Assembly (NCBI GenBank): GCA_029861655.1
Contig: JAOTZA010000114.1
Span: forward strand, 1-9,758
Reading direction: 5' to 3'
DNA: 9,758 nucleotides
Origin: Acidobacteriota bacterium
Lineage (GTDB): Bacteria > Acidobacteriota > Thermoanaerobaculia > Multivoradales > JAHEKO01
The notes below the pieces were generated by a model. The model had not been told where the DNA came from. It was given only the letters and a program-made list of their open reading frames with translations, and did not search any database. Below, in pieces: positions 1 to 5,703 of the stretch. Within the stretch, counting starts at the first letter, position 1, and each line of letters begins with the position of its first letter. A program made the position numbers and the translations under genes.

Positions 1-344
1 GCCATCGGTAGCTCCGCGGTGCCTTCGAAACAGAAGAAGATCTTGGCGTCCGAGTCTGCCAGGTGATATGCGATCTCGCGCCGCTTGAGGAGCACATTGA
101 GCGGCACGACCACTCCGCCGCCCTTGAGGATTCCATAGTAGACGATTGGAAATGCCGGTAGATTGGGACACCCAAGCGCGACCTTGTCGCCTAGTGCCAG
201 GCCGCTATGGCTCAGAGCGGCCGCCAGGCTCGAGGAGGCCTGATCCAGTTCGGCAAACGAGAGCCGATGCGGCCCGAGAACAAATGCGCTCTTGTCCGGA
301 TGCCGTAGCGCGGTTTCTTCGAGAATAGTCGCCAGGTTGAGCAT
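1..344 (-). CDS. Acyl-CoA synthetase (AMP-forming), N-terminal part, truncated by window edge
   Basis: This is the first 114 residues of an ANL-superfamily adenylate-forming ligase, which activates a carboxylic acid to its CoA thioester through an acyl-AMP. The start reads MLNLATILEETALRHPDKSA, a typical opening for long- or medium-chain fatty-acid-CoA ligases. It continues with LSFAELDQASSSLAAAL and GDKVALGCPNLPAFPIVYYGILKGGGVVVPLN (about residues 28-83), the usual N-terminal pattern in which the last segment lines the substrate tunnel. The AMP-binding loop lies beyond the window, so substrate and activity cannot be judged. The ATG at 344 is preceded by AGGAG at 8 bases, a strong ribosome binding site that fixes the start. 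It is divergent from the TetR gene and may be its target. Ligase family is confident; chain-length preference is unknown. Confidence 0.9.
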   Translation of the reverse strand, partial: MLNLATILEETALRHPDKSAFVLGPHRLSFAELDQASSSLAAALSHSGLALGDKVALGCPNLPAFPIVYYGILKGGGVVVPLNVLLKRREIAYHLADSDAKIFFCFEGTAELPM

Positions 345-462
345 GGATCGCACTCCTGAATGCGCCAGTCTAACCGCGGGCCGGGTCGAGCCGAAGACGT
401 GTCGTATGATGGTCGAGGCTTACTGGCCGGTTCAGCCACCGGCTTCCCATGAAAGGAATGGT
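345..462. promoter_or_regulatory. Divergent intergenic region between ligase and TetR genes, with candidate operators
   Basis: This 118-bp gap separates two divergent start codons, so it should hold promoters for both. Three elements are visible. A dyad GCCGGT-N6-ACCGGC lies at 426-443, about 20 bases before the regulator start. An imperfect dyad CGCACT-CCTG-AATGCG at 349-364 covers the ligase ribosome binding site. A -10-like TATGAT lies at 405-410 on the plus strand, but no convincing -35 stands at the right distance. The word GGTCGAG occurs twice (384-390 and 411-417). TetR regulators commonly control a divergent neighbour through such dyads, so an autoregulatory operator is plausible. Which dyad is used, if either, is a guess. 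Confidence 0.35.
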
Positions 463-1074
463 GTGGCGAAGGGAAGCGATCGCAGAGCCCACATCCTGAA
501 GTGCGCCGCCAGGGTCTTTCTCGAGCTTGGCTTTGACGCCACGTCCATGAACCTGGTCGCCGAGCGGGCCGGCGTGACAAAGCCGGGTCTCTACTACCAT
601 TTCGAGAGCAAGGCGGACCTTTTGTTCTCGATCATGAGTTATGCGATGGACGTGATCGAAAAACAGACGATGGAGGCGACCGTGGGAGAGTCCGACAGCG
701 AAGCTCGCTTGCGTCGCATCGTTCACAAACATGCCAGAACCATCACCGAAGAGGAGGGTGGCTCGTTTACGATGCTGGTGATCGACGAGACCAACGCGTT
801 GAGTCGGAACGACCACCGGATCATCAATCACCGGAAGCGGGCGTATTTTGAGGTGATCCGTGGTTTGTTGGTGGATCTCAAGATCCAGGGAATACTCCGC
901 GACGTCGACCCGACAGTGGCTTCCTTCAGCCTGCTCGGAACGATCATGTGGATCACGAAGTGGTTCGAGCCTGGTGGCCGTCTGAGCGGCCGGGAGGTCG
1001 CCCAGCAGGTTGCCGAACTGGCGCTGGCCTCGGTGCTGCGCGAAGCGCCGATCCCGGCCGGTGACTTGCTCTAG
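463..1074 (+). CDS. TetR/AcrR-family transcriptional regulator
   Basis: A 203-residue DNA-binding regulator of usual TetR length. The N-terminal TetR helix-turn-helix spans about residues 10-55, with the recognition segment TSMNLVAERAGVTKPGLYYH near 27-46, followed by FESKADLL. The C-terminal ligand domain contains WITKWFEPGGRLS (163-175), which resembles the C-terminal domain of regulators of acyl-CoA and sterol catabolism such as KstR2-like proteins. That resemblance is from memory. The frame is open further upstream, but the GTG at 463 is chosen because AAGGA stands 5 bases before it and the resulting protein starts just ahead of the HTH domain. Upstream ATGs at 343 and 406/409 would add a non-conserved tail and overlap the promoter region. 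It sits 56 bp before the reductase and is divergent from the acyl-CoA ligase, so it probably represses one or both, with an acyl-CoA or related compound as inducer. Confidence 0.92.
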   Translation: MAKGSDRRAHILKCAARVFLELGFDATSMNLVAERAGVTKPGLYYHFESKADLLFSIMSYAMDVIEKQTMEATVGESDSEARLRRIVHKHARTITEEEGGSFTMLVIDETNALSRNDHRIINHRKRAYFEVIRGLLVDLKIQGILRDVDPTVASFSLLGTIMWITKWFEPGGRLSGREVAQQVAELALASVLREAPIPAGDLL

Positions 1075-1094
1075 GGGATCGGTCGGCGGTGCAC

Positions 1095-1108
1095 CCGTTC
1101 CGGAACGG
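1095..1108. promoter_or_regulatory. Perfect 14-bp palindrome, candidate TetR operator
   Basis: CCGTTCCGGAACGG is a perfect palindrome in the 56-bp gap between the TetR stop and the reductase start, ending 22 bases before the chosen ATG. A perfect 14-bp palindrome is expected by chance less than about once in the whole window, so its place beside a TetR gene is suggestive. It has no following T-run, so it is not a good terminator. It shares only a loose CCG-TTC half-site pattern with the dyad at 426-443. Confidence 0.4.
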
Positions 1109-1130
1109 AGCGAAGAAAGCGAGAGTCATG

Positions 1131-2150
1131 ATGACTGAAACAAATACCCGTGTTCTTTTGAAGAGCCGCCCCGAGGCCTTGCCGACCTCGGACAATTTTG
1201 AACTCGACCGGCGGCCCGTGGCCGAGCTCGGTGATGGCGAGATCCTGGTGCGTAACGTCTATCTTTCGGTCGATCCCTACATGCGGGGAAGAATGAACGA
1301 GGTCAAATCCTACATTCCGCCGTTCGTCGTCAACGAGCCCCTCGAAGGCGGCGTCGTCGGACAGGTGATGGCCAGCCGCAACGACGGTTTCTCGGAAGGC
1401 GATTGGGTCAGTGGCATGCTGCGCTGGGAGAACTACTCGGTTTCGGACGGCGTGGGATTGACCAAAGTGGACCCGGGAATTGCGCCGCTGTCGTATCACC
1501 TGGGCATTCTGGGGATGCCGGGTATGACCGCATACGTGGGTCTGGTCGGTGTCGGTGAGGTGCAGGAGGGCGAGCACGTTTTTGTCACCGCTGCTTCGGG
1601 TGCGGTGGGCTCGGTCGTTGGTCAGATCGCCTGCAACCTCGGTTGCCGGGTCGTCGGCACGGCGGGCTCTGACGAGAAGGTCGCGTTTCTCACGCAGGAG
1701 CTCGGTTTTGATGCCGCTTTCAACTACAAGACGGTCGACTCTCCGATCGCTGCAGTGCGCCGGGCGTGTCCAGAGGGCATCGATGTTCACTTCGAGAACG
1801 TCGGCGGTGGACTATTCGAAGCGGCGATCCTCAATATGCGCCCGAATGGGCGTATCGCGCTGTGCGGAATGATCGCCGACTACAACACACCCTTCGAGGA
1901 GCTGCCACCGGGGCCACGTGGTCTGTTCGTACTGATTGGACGGAGCGTCAAGATGCAGGGTTTTATCGTCTTCCAGCACCCCGAGTTGTGCAAGGAATGG
2001 GTAGTGCGAGCGGCCGGCTGGCTGCGTGAGGGCAAGCTCGTGTACCGCGAGTCGGTCGCCGAGGGACTCGAGGCCGCTCCGCGAGCGTTTCTCGGCCTGA
2101 TGAAAGGTGAGAATTTCGGCAAGCAGATCGTCAAGCTGGCCGACGAATAA
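1131..2150 (+). CDS. NADP-dependent MDR-family oxidoreductase (CurA / alkenal reductase type)
   Basis: A 339-residue zinc-free medium-chain dehydrogenase/reductase of the CurA, prostaglandin-reductase and 2-alkenal-reductase group, a cytosolic enzyme that uses NADPH to reduce the carbon-carbon double bond of alpha,beta-unsaturated aldehydes and ketones. Family marks are LSVDPYMRGRMN (residues 45-56), the cofactor-binding loop AASGAVGSVVGQIA (154-167), VVGTAGSDEKVAFL (174-187), FENVGG (222-227) and the C-terminal GENFGKQIVKL (326-336). Length is normal and no key region is missing. Two ATGs stand side by side (1128 and 1131). The second has a GAG-type ribosome binding site at better spacing, but either is possible; a GTG at 1089 would add residues across the palindrome and is less likely. 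It is probably co-transcribed with the TetR gene. The natural substrate is not shown by the sequence. Confidence 0.93.
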   Translation: MTETNTRVLLKSRPEALPTSDNFELDRRPVAELGDGEILVRNVYLSVDPYMRGRMNEVKSYIPPFVVNEPLEGGVVGQVMASRNDGFSEGDWVSGMLRWENYSVSDGVGLTKVDPGIAPLSYHLGILGMPGMTAYVGLVGVGEVQEGEHVFVTAASGAVGSVVGQIACNLGCRVVGTAGSDEKVAFLTQELGFDAAFNYKTVDSPIAAVRRACPEGIDVHFENVGGGLFEAAILNMRPNGRIALCGMIADYNTPFEELPPGPRGLFVLIGRSVKMQGFIVFQHPELCKEWVVRAAGWLREGKLVYRESVAEGLEAAPRAFLGLMKGENFGKQIVKLADE

Positions 2151-2372
2151 CCGAAAACGCGGCCGGCTACGGCAGCCCGGTTGAAGCACGAACCGCTGGT
2201 TAGGCTCGGCCGGAGTCTTCGCAGGGCCCGGCGCGCGCTGCTCGACCGGCAGTGGTCTGGGTCGGCGTCTCTTTCCTCCCGAGAGCCGGCTCATGGCCCG
2301 CATCGACCCCACGGGTCGCCTCGGGCTCGGTAAATCGGCGGCCGCTCGAGACCCGCTCGTCTGCTCGTCCGT

Positions 2373-2396
2373 TCGCAAGCCGCTGGCGGCTTGCGA
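2373..2396. repeat. Inverted repeat with 11-bp arms
   Basis: The arms TCGCAAGCCGC and GCGGCTTGCGA are perfectly complementary around a two-base TG centre. In RNA this would fold as a stem of about 10 bp with a tight loop. It stands about 220 bases after the reductase stop and about 340 bases after the dehydrogenase stop, with only ATTTGG following on the plus strand. It may act as a bidirectional RNA stabiliser or weak terminator, or be part of a dispersed repeat. Confidence 0.6.
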
Positions 2397-2594
2397 TTTG
2401 GTCTTCGCTTGGCGGGCTATTCGCCGTCTTCGGCTTGGAAAGAGGCCGCCGACCGAGGACCAGTCTTCGTGCTGCGCCACGCTGCTTGCGAGCTAGCTGC
2501 GTGAGGACCGCGTTGGAGGTTCCACCAGGGCCGTTTGACCGAGCGCAAGGCAACAGCCTTGGCAGGTCGATTCCGATCCGGCGCGAGGTCTACC

Positions 2595-2608
2595 GAGGCG
2601 CGCGCCTC
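2595..2608. repeat. Perfect 14-bp GC palindrome with flanking TACC/GGTA arms
   Basis: GAGGCGCGCGCCTC is a perfect palindrome. Just outside it TACC (2591-2594) and GGTA (2611-2614) are also complementary, separated from the core by a two-base TA bulge on one side, so the dyad extends to 2591-2614. It lies about 120 bases downstream of the minus-strand dehydrogenase stop. Its role is unknown; GC-rich self-complementary words arise readily in DNA of this composition. Confidence 0.45.
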
Positions 2609-2731
2609 TAGGTAAATCGAAGTCAGAGAAGCGCGCGCCGTGCCGTGCGGAGACGCCGAGCGGGCTCAGCGGCTCGCTCGCGCATAGCTCTCGGTTCGCG
2701 CTGCCACCCGGCCGGCCGTTGATGGGTCGAA

Positions 2732-3922
2732 TTAGCTCTTCTCGGCGAGGATCCGGCGGGCCAGCGACAGTTTGTGGACCTCGTCGGGACCGTCGTAGAT
2801 GCGCGCCGCGCGCTCGTGGCGGTAGAAGAAGGCCAGCACCGTGTCGTCGGTCATCCCCAGGCCTCCGTGGACCTGGAGTGCCCGGTCGATGACCTTCTGA
2901 AGCGTTCCCGCGACGAGGAACTTGATCATCGAGATGTCTTGCCGCGCCGCCTTCCAGCCGTGACGCTCAATCAGCCAGGCGGTGTGCAGCGTCAGCATCC
3001 GTGCGGCGCGGATCTCGGCGGCACACTCCGCAATCCATGCTTGGATGATCTCCTTGTCCGCTAGGGTTACGCCGTCACCCATGGCGCGTGCTTTGGCGCG
3101 GCTGCACATCAAATCGAGCGCCCGGTTGCAGATCCCGAGCCAGCGCATGCAGTGGTGGATGCGTCCTGGACCCAATCGCTCCTGGGCGATCACGAAACCG
3201 TGCCCTTCAGGTCCCAGCCGGTTCGCCTGCGGCACGCGACACGACTGGTAGAGGATCTCCGAATGGCTGAAGAAACCTTCCCCCGCCTCTCCCATTACCT
3301 GGATGTTGCGGACCCGCTCGAAGCCCCGGGTGTCGGTGGGCACGAGGATCATCGAGGCGCGCTGATGGGCTGGCGCCTCCGGGTTGGTGACCGCCATCAC
3401 CACCGCGACGGCGGCGCCATCGGCCGCGGTCGTGTACCACTTCTGACCGGTGATGACGTAGTCGTCGCCGTCCTTGATAGCCTGGGTTTCCATCATCAAC
3501 GGGTTCGATCCGGGCATTTCGGGTTCCGTCATCGAGAAACAGCTGCGGATCTCGCCTGTCACCAGCGGTCCGAGCCATTTCTTCTTCTGTGCCTTTGTTC
3601 CGTGTTGATGGAGGACCTCGATGTTGCCGGCGTCGGGTGCGTGGCAGCCGAAAACAAAGTGGCCGAATGGGCAGCCGCCCAAGGCCTCGGAGACGAGCGC
3701 GAGGTCCAGGAGATCGAGACCCATGCCGCCGTACTTCTCGGCGTGACCGGGCGCCCACAGGCCCATCTGTTTGACCCTGAGGCGCTTTTCCTCGATCTTT
3801 GGCAGAACCTTGCGGAAGGGTTCGTTGAGAAAGAGGTACTCGAGCGGAGTGAGCTCCTTGTCGACGAACTCCTCGATCATTTCGAGGGTCGTGCGGGTTT
3901 TCTCGGGGATCTCGAAATCCAT
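2732..3922 (-). CDS. Acyl-CoA dehydrogenase, ACAD10/ACAD11-like
   Basis: A 396-residue FAD-dependent acyl-CoA dehydrogenase-fold protein, full length for the family. Marks include CFSMTEPEMPGSNP (residues 128-141, flavin and substrate contact), ITGQKWYTTAAD (157-168), ERLGPGRIHHCMRWLG (248-263), QVHGGLGMTDDT (350-361) and IYDGPDEVHK (375-384). The GPGRIHHCMR and DGPDEVH signatures are those of the ACAD10/ACAD11 branch. In that branch an aspartate (D377 here) stands where medium-chain enzymes have the catalytic glutamate of YEG. The ATG at 3922 is chosen because GGAG lies 5 bases upstream and MDFEIPEKTR is a natural start; the frame extends upstream to 4009 but would run into the divergent gene. 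Together with the divergent kinase gene it forms a split version of the animal ACAD10/11 fusion. Whether it desaturates ordinary acyl-CoAs or acts on 4-phosphoacyl-CoAs cannot be told from sequence. Confidence 0.95.
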   Translation of the reverse strand: MDFEIPEKTRTTLEMIEEFVDKELTPLEYLFLNEPFRKVLPKIEEKRLRVKQMGLWAPGHAEKYGGMGLDLLDLALVSEALGGCPFGHFVFGCHAPDAGNIEVLHQHGTKAQKKKWLGPLVTGEIRSCFSMTEPEMPGSNPLMMETQAIKDGDDYVITGQKWYTTAADGAAVAVVMAVTNPEAPAHQRASMILVPTDTRGFERVRNIQVMGEAGEGFFSHSEILYQSCRVPQANRLGPEGHGFVIAQERLGPGRIHHCMRWLGICNRALDLMCSRAKARAMGDGVTLADKEIIQAWIAECAAEIRAARMLTLHTAWLIERHGWKAARQDISMIKFLVAGTLQKVIDRALQVHGGLGMTDDTVLAFFYRHERAARIYDGPDEVHKLSLARRILAEKS

Positions 3923-3996
3923 TTTTGACTCCAGGTGTTGTCCCGGTCTCTGCTGCCGATGATACGATGCGCGGCCTCGACTAAGATCCCGGTTGG
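3923..3996. promoter_or_regulatory. Divergent promoter region between dehydrogenase and kinase genes
   Basis: This 74-bp gap must carry transcription starts for both divergent genes unless they are read from further away. On the minus strand a -10-like TATCAT covers 3959-3964, about 37 bases before the dehydrogenase start, with no clear -35. On the plus strand a TTGACT (3925-3930) resembles a -35 box, but no -10 stands at 16-18 bases. GGAG for the dehydrogenase lies at 3928-3931 on the minus strand. No strong palindrome like the one at 1095-1108 is visible. The shared short gap suggests coordinated expression. Confidence 0.35.
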
Positions 3997-5097
3997 ATGA
4001 AGGTTCCACGGATCGACCGAGCCGTACCGGTCAGGATGGGGGAAGAGCTCGATCCCGAACCCCTGGCGCGCTATCTGGTCGGGAATCTTCCGGGGCCCAC
4101 TGAACGGTGGACCGGTGATGAGGATCTCGAGGTCCTGCAGTTTCCGAGCGGCTTCTCCAACCTCACCTATCTAATTCGATTTGGGGGTCGCGACCTGGTC
4201 CTGAGGCGGCCGCCGTTTGGCTCCAGGGTCAAGAGCGCTCACGACATGGAACGCGAGTACCGGATTCTGTTGCGGCTGGGGCCGGTCTTTCCCAAGGTGC
4301 CCGAGCCGCTTCTCTTTTGCGAAGACGAAGAGGTTCTGGGAGCTCCGTTCTACGTCATGGAATGGGTGCGGGGGGAGATCTTGCGGCCGCGGATGGATGC
4401 CGTCGAGGCGCCGGATCCCCATCGCATGGCGGCGATCGCAAAGACCTTCCTGGAAACCCTGGTCGAGCTTCACGCGGTTGATTTCGAGGCGGCCGGTCTA
4501 GGAGATCTGGGTCGGCCGGAGGGATATGTCGAGCGACAGGTCGAAGGTTGGATCGGACGCTACCGGAAGGCGCGTACCGAAGAAATCCCCGAGATGGAGG
4601 CGGCGGCGGGTTGGTTGGCGGCGAATCGGCCCGCGGAATCGGGGGCCGGGCTCATCCACAACGATTTCAAGTACGACAACCTGGTTCTCGATCCGCAAAC
4701 CGGAGTCGAGGTGGTCGCGGTCCTCGACTGGGAGATGGCGACCGTGGGGGATCCCTTGATGGATCTGGGCACCAGCCTCGGCTACTGGGTCGATCCGGAC
4801 GATCCACCGGAGCTGCGAGCGTTGCAGCTCAGCCCAACAACTATCGACGGCAACCCGAACCGTTCAGAGATTGCGGCGCGTTATGCCGAGGTGAGCGGCC
4901 GCGATGTCGGCGACCTGGTGTTCTACTACGTTTACGGACTCTTCAAGATCGCCGTCATCGTTCAGCAGATCTACTACCGCTACCGCAAGGGTCACACTGG
5001 CGACCCGCGTTTCGAGCATCTCGACCAAGGCGTTCTGGGCTGCGCCCGCACCGCGGTCCAGGCCATTGCCAAGGGTCGGATCGATCGGTTGTTCTAG
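3997..5097 (+). CDS. APH-fold phosphotransferase, ACAD10/11 N-terminal-like (putative hydroxyacyl-CoA kinase)
   Basis: A 366-residue aminoglycoside-phosphotransferase-fold kinase, cytosolic. Nucleotide-loop residues are seen in PSGFSNLTYLI (50-60), then DLVLRRPPFG (66-75) and SAHDMEREYRIL (80-91). The catalytic loop is LIHNDFKYDNLVLD (219-232), with D223 as likely base and N228 as metal ligand, and the metal-binding aspartate is D244 in VLDWEMATVGDPLMDLG. These spacings match the kinase-like domain fused to ACAD10/ACAD11, rather than antibiotic kinases. Members of this group include LvaA of Pseudomonas putida, which phosphorylates 4-hydroxyvaleryl-CoA. The start at 3997 has only a weak ribosome binding site; it is kept because PVRMGEELD and the preceding residues resemble N-termini of relatives. 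The ATG at 4036 is the alternative. The ACAD partner is divergent, 74 bp away. The substrate is inferred from family and neighbour only. Confidence 0.92.
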   Translation: MKVPRIDRAVPVRMGEELDPEPLARYLVGNLPGPTERWTGDEDLEVLQFPSGFSNLTYLIRFGGRDLVLRRPPFGSRVKSAHDMEREYRILLRLGPVFPKVPEPLLFCEDEEVLGAPFYVMEWVRGEILRPRMDAVEAPDPHRMAAIAKTFLETLVELHAVDFEAAGLGDLGRPEGYVERQVEGWIGRYRKARTEEIPEMEAAAGWLAANRPAESGAGLIHNDFKYDNLVLDPQTGVEVVAVLDWEMATVGDPLMDLGTSLGYWVDPDDPPELRALQLSPTTIDGNPNRSEIAARYAEVSGRDVGDLVFYYVYGLFKIAVIVQQIYYRYRKGHTGDPRFEHLDQGVLGCARTAVQAIAKGRIDRLF

Positions 5098-5134
5098 GCT
5101 GGTGCGAGAAAGCGCCACGACTGACCAGCGGGTC

Positions 5135-5154
5135 GCCTCGCTCCGCTGCGAGGC
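5135..5154. repeat. Inverted repeat, 7-bp arms, 6-base loop
   Basis: GCCTCGC and GCGAGGC flank the loop TCCGCT, about 38 bases after the kinase stop codon. The stem could protect the 3' end of the kinase message or assist termination, but no T-run follows. It is one of several GC-rich dyads in this gap. Confidence 0.45.
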
Positions 5155-5585
5155 TGTTGCGATCCAGCGGGCTTGGCCGAAGCCGAGCCTCGGGCGATTC
5201 GTGCGTCTCCTCGGTGGGTCGAAGCGGACAGTTCCCCGGCCCGCAGTGATCACCGCCGAGGTGGCTGGTCTGAGTTCCCATAGAGGCCGCTACGGCGCGG
5301 CGAATCGCTTCTCCTCGTCTCGGCTTAGCTCGCCACGCTGGATTCTCGCAACGCCTCCAAGACTCCGCTCCTACGACCCGACGCGCCGGTCTCGAGGCGG
5401 GTCTCGGACTCACGACGCCCGCGGCCGGCGTTTCATGCAGCCCGGTGAATGCCCGGCTGGAACGCTGTGAGCCCGCGAGCGCAACGGATCCTAGGAAGGT
5501 CGGATCTGGTCCGCGCGGGCGAACAACGAGGCGCGAGTCGACGGCCGAAGTCCGAGTAGCGAGCGCCGTTTCCAGCTGGGCATTC

Positions 5586-5613
5586 GACCGGGCTGCAAGC
5601 AGTCGGCCCGGTC
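5586..5613. repeat. Inverted repeat, 8-bp arms, 12-base loop
   Basis: GACCGGGC and GCCCGGTC are perfectly complementary around a 12-base spacer, ending 90 bases before the MaoC-like gene. The position would suit a regulator site upstream of that gene or an RNA hairpin. No regulator gene of the matching family is adjacent, so its role is open. Confidence 0.4.
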
Positions 5614-5679
5614 AGCCAGAAACAGCTGCAACGTCTCCGATTCCTGATCGACCCCGCTCGTGCCCTTCCACTTGACCGA

Positions 5680-5703
5680 AAGGAAAAGTAATATTTCGAC
5701 ACG
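5680..5703 (+). promoter_or_regulatory. AT-rich leader with a displaced purine-rich (SD-like) tract
   Basis: AAGGAAAAG (5680-5688) looks like a Shine-Dalgarno tract but ends about 15 bases from the ATG at 5704, with its core AAGGA 19 bases away. Between them is GTAATATTTCGACACG, the most AT-rich stretch nearby, with TAATAT at 5689-5694 resembling a -10 box. The in-frame TAA at 5689-5691 rules out an upstream start in this frame. If TAATAT is a -10, transcription would begin within a few bases of the ATG, giving a leaderless message. TTGACC at 5672-5677 is too close to serve as its -35. Confidence 0.3.

Larger units (their letters stand above)
2151..2731. other. 581-bp gene-free region between convergent genes, rich in inverted repeats
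   Basis: This stretch lies between the 3' ends of the reductase and the acyl-CoA dehydrogenase. Open frames cross it on both strands, but their products are arginine- and serine-rich, resemble no family, and overlap one another. It holds an 11-bp-arm hairpin (2373-2396), a 14-bp palindrome (2595-2608), a smaller hairpin CAAGGC-AACA-GCCTTG (2546-2561) and AGCTAGCT near 2489. The word GTCTTCG occurs four times (2215, 2401, 2426, 2463); at 2401 and 2426 it is followed by nearly the same bases. No T-run follows any hairpin, so I see no classical intrinsic terminator. No tRNA or riboswitch pattern was recognised. Confidence 0.6.
5098..5703. other. 606-bp gene-free region before the MaoC-like gene
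   Basis: No open frame here resembles a known family, and the long ones are out-of-frame extensions from neighbouring genes or low-complexity Arg/Ser-rich products. The region holds several dyads: GCCTCGC/GCGAGGC (5135-5154), GGCTT/AAGCC (5170-5184), a nested pair CGCCGG/CCGGCG (5384-5430) around GCGGG/CCCGC, and GACCGGGC/GCCCGGTC (5586-5613). It shares the 11-mer GGGTCGCCTCG with the other gene-free region (about 2314 and 5130). The last 25 bases turn AT-rich just before the next gene. No terminator with a T-run, tRNA or riboswitch was recognised. Confidence 0.55.

Noticed and set aside
1812..2480. Minus-strand open frame of 222 codons running from the gap into the reductase gene
   Set aside because: More than 330 bases overlap a confident reductase gene antisense, and the product has no family resemblance. 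It is a shadow frame.
2564..2584. Bases resembling a tRNA T-arm (GGTCGATTCC)
   Set aside because: The TTCRA order is wrong, and no matching acceptor stem, anticodon arm or CCA end could be found around it.
2252..2611. Open frame of 119 codons on the plus strand in the large convergent gap
   Set aside because: Arg- and Ser-rich product with no recognisable family, GTG-type start without a good ribosome binding site, overlapped by equally long frames on the other strand and interrupted by dyads. It looks like open frame by GC bias.
3152..3928. Plus-strand open frame of 258 codons opposite the acyl-CoA dehydrogenase
   Set aside because: Lies wholly antisense to a gene with clear family motifs; long antisense frames are common in GC-rich coding DNA.
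3997..5097. Aminoglycoside resistance kinase
   Set aside because: The fold is shared, but the motifs and the neighbouring ACAD gene match the ACAD10/11 kinase group, not antibiotic-modifying enzymes.
4904..5470. Plus-strand frame overlapping the kinase 3' end and extending into the gap
   Set aside because: Its first part is the kinase gene read in the wrong frame and the rest is low-complexity; no ribosome binding site or family match.
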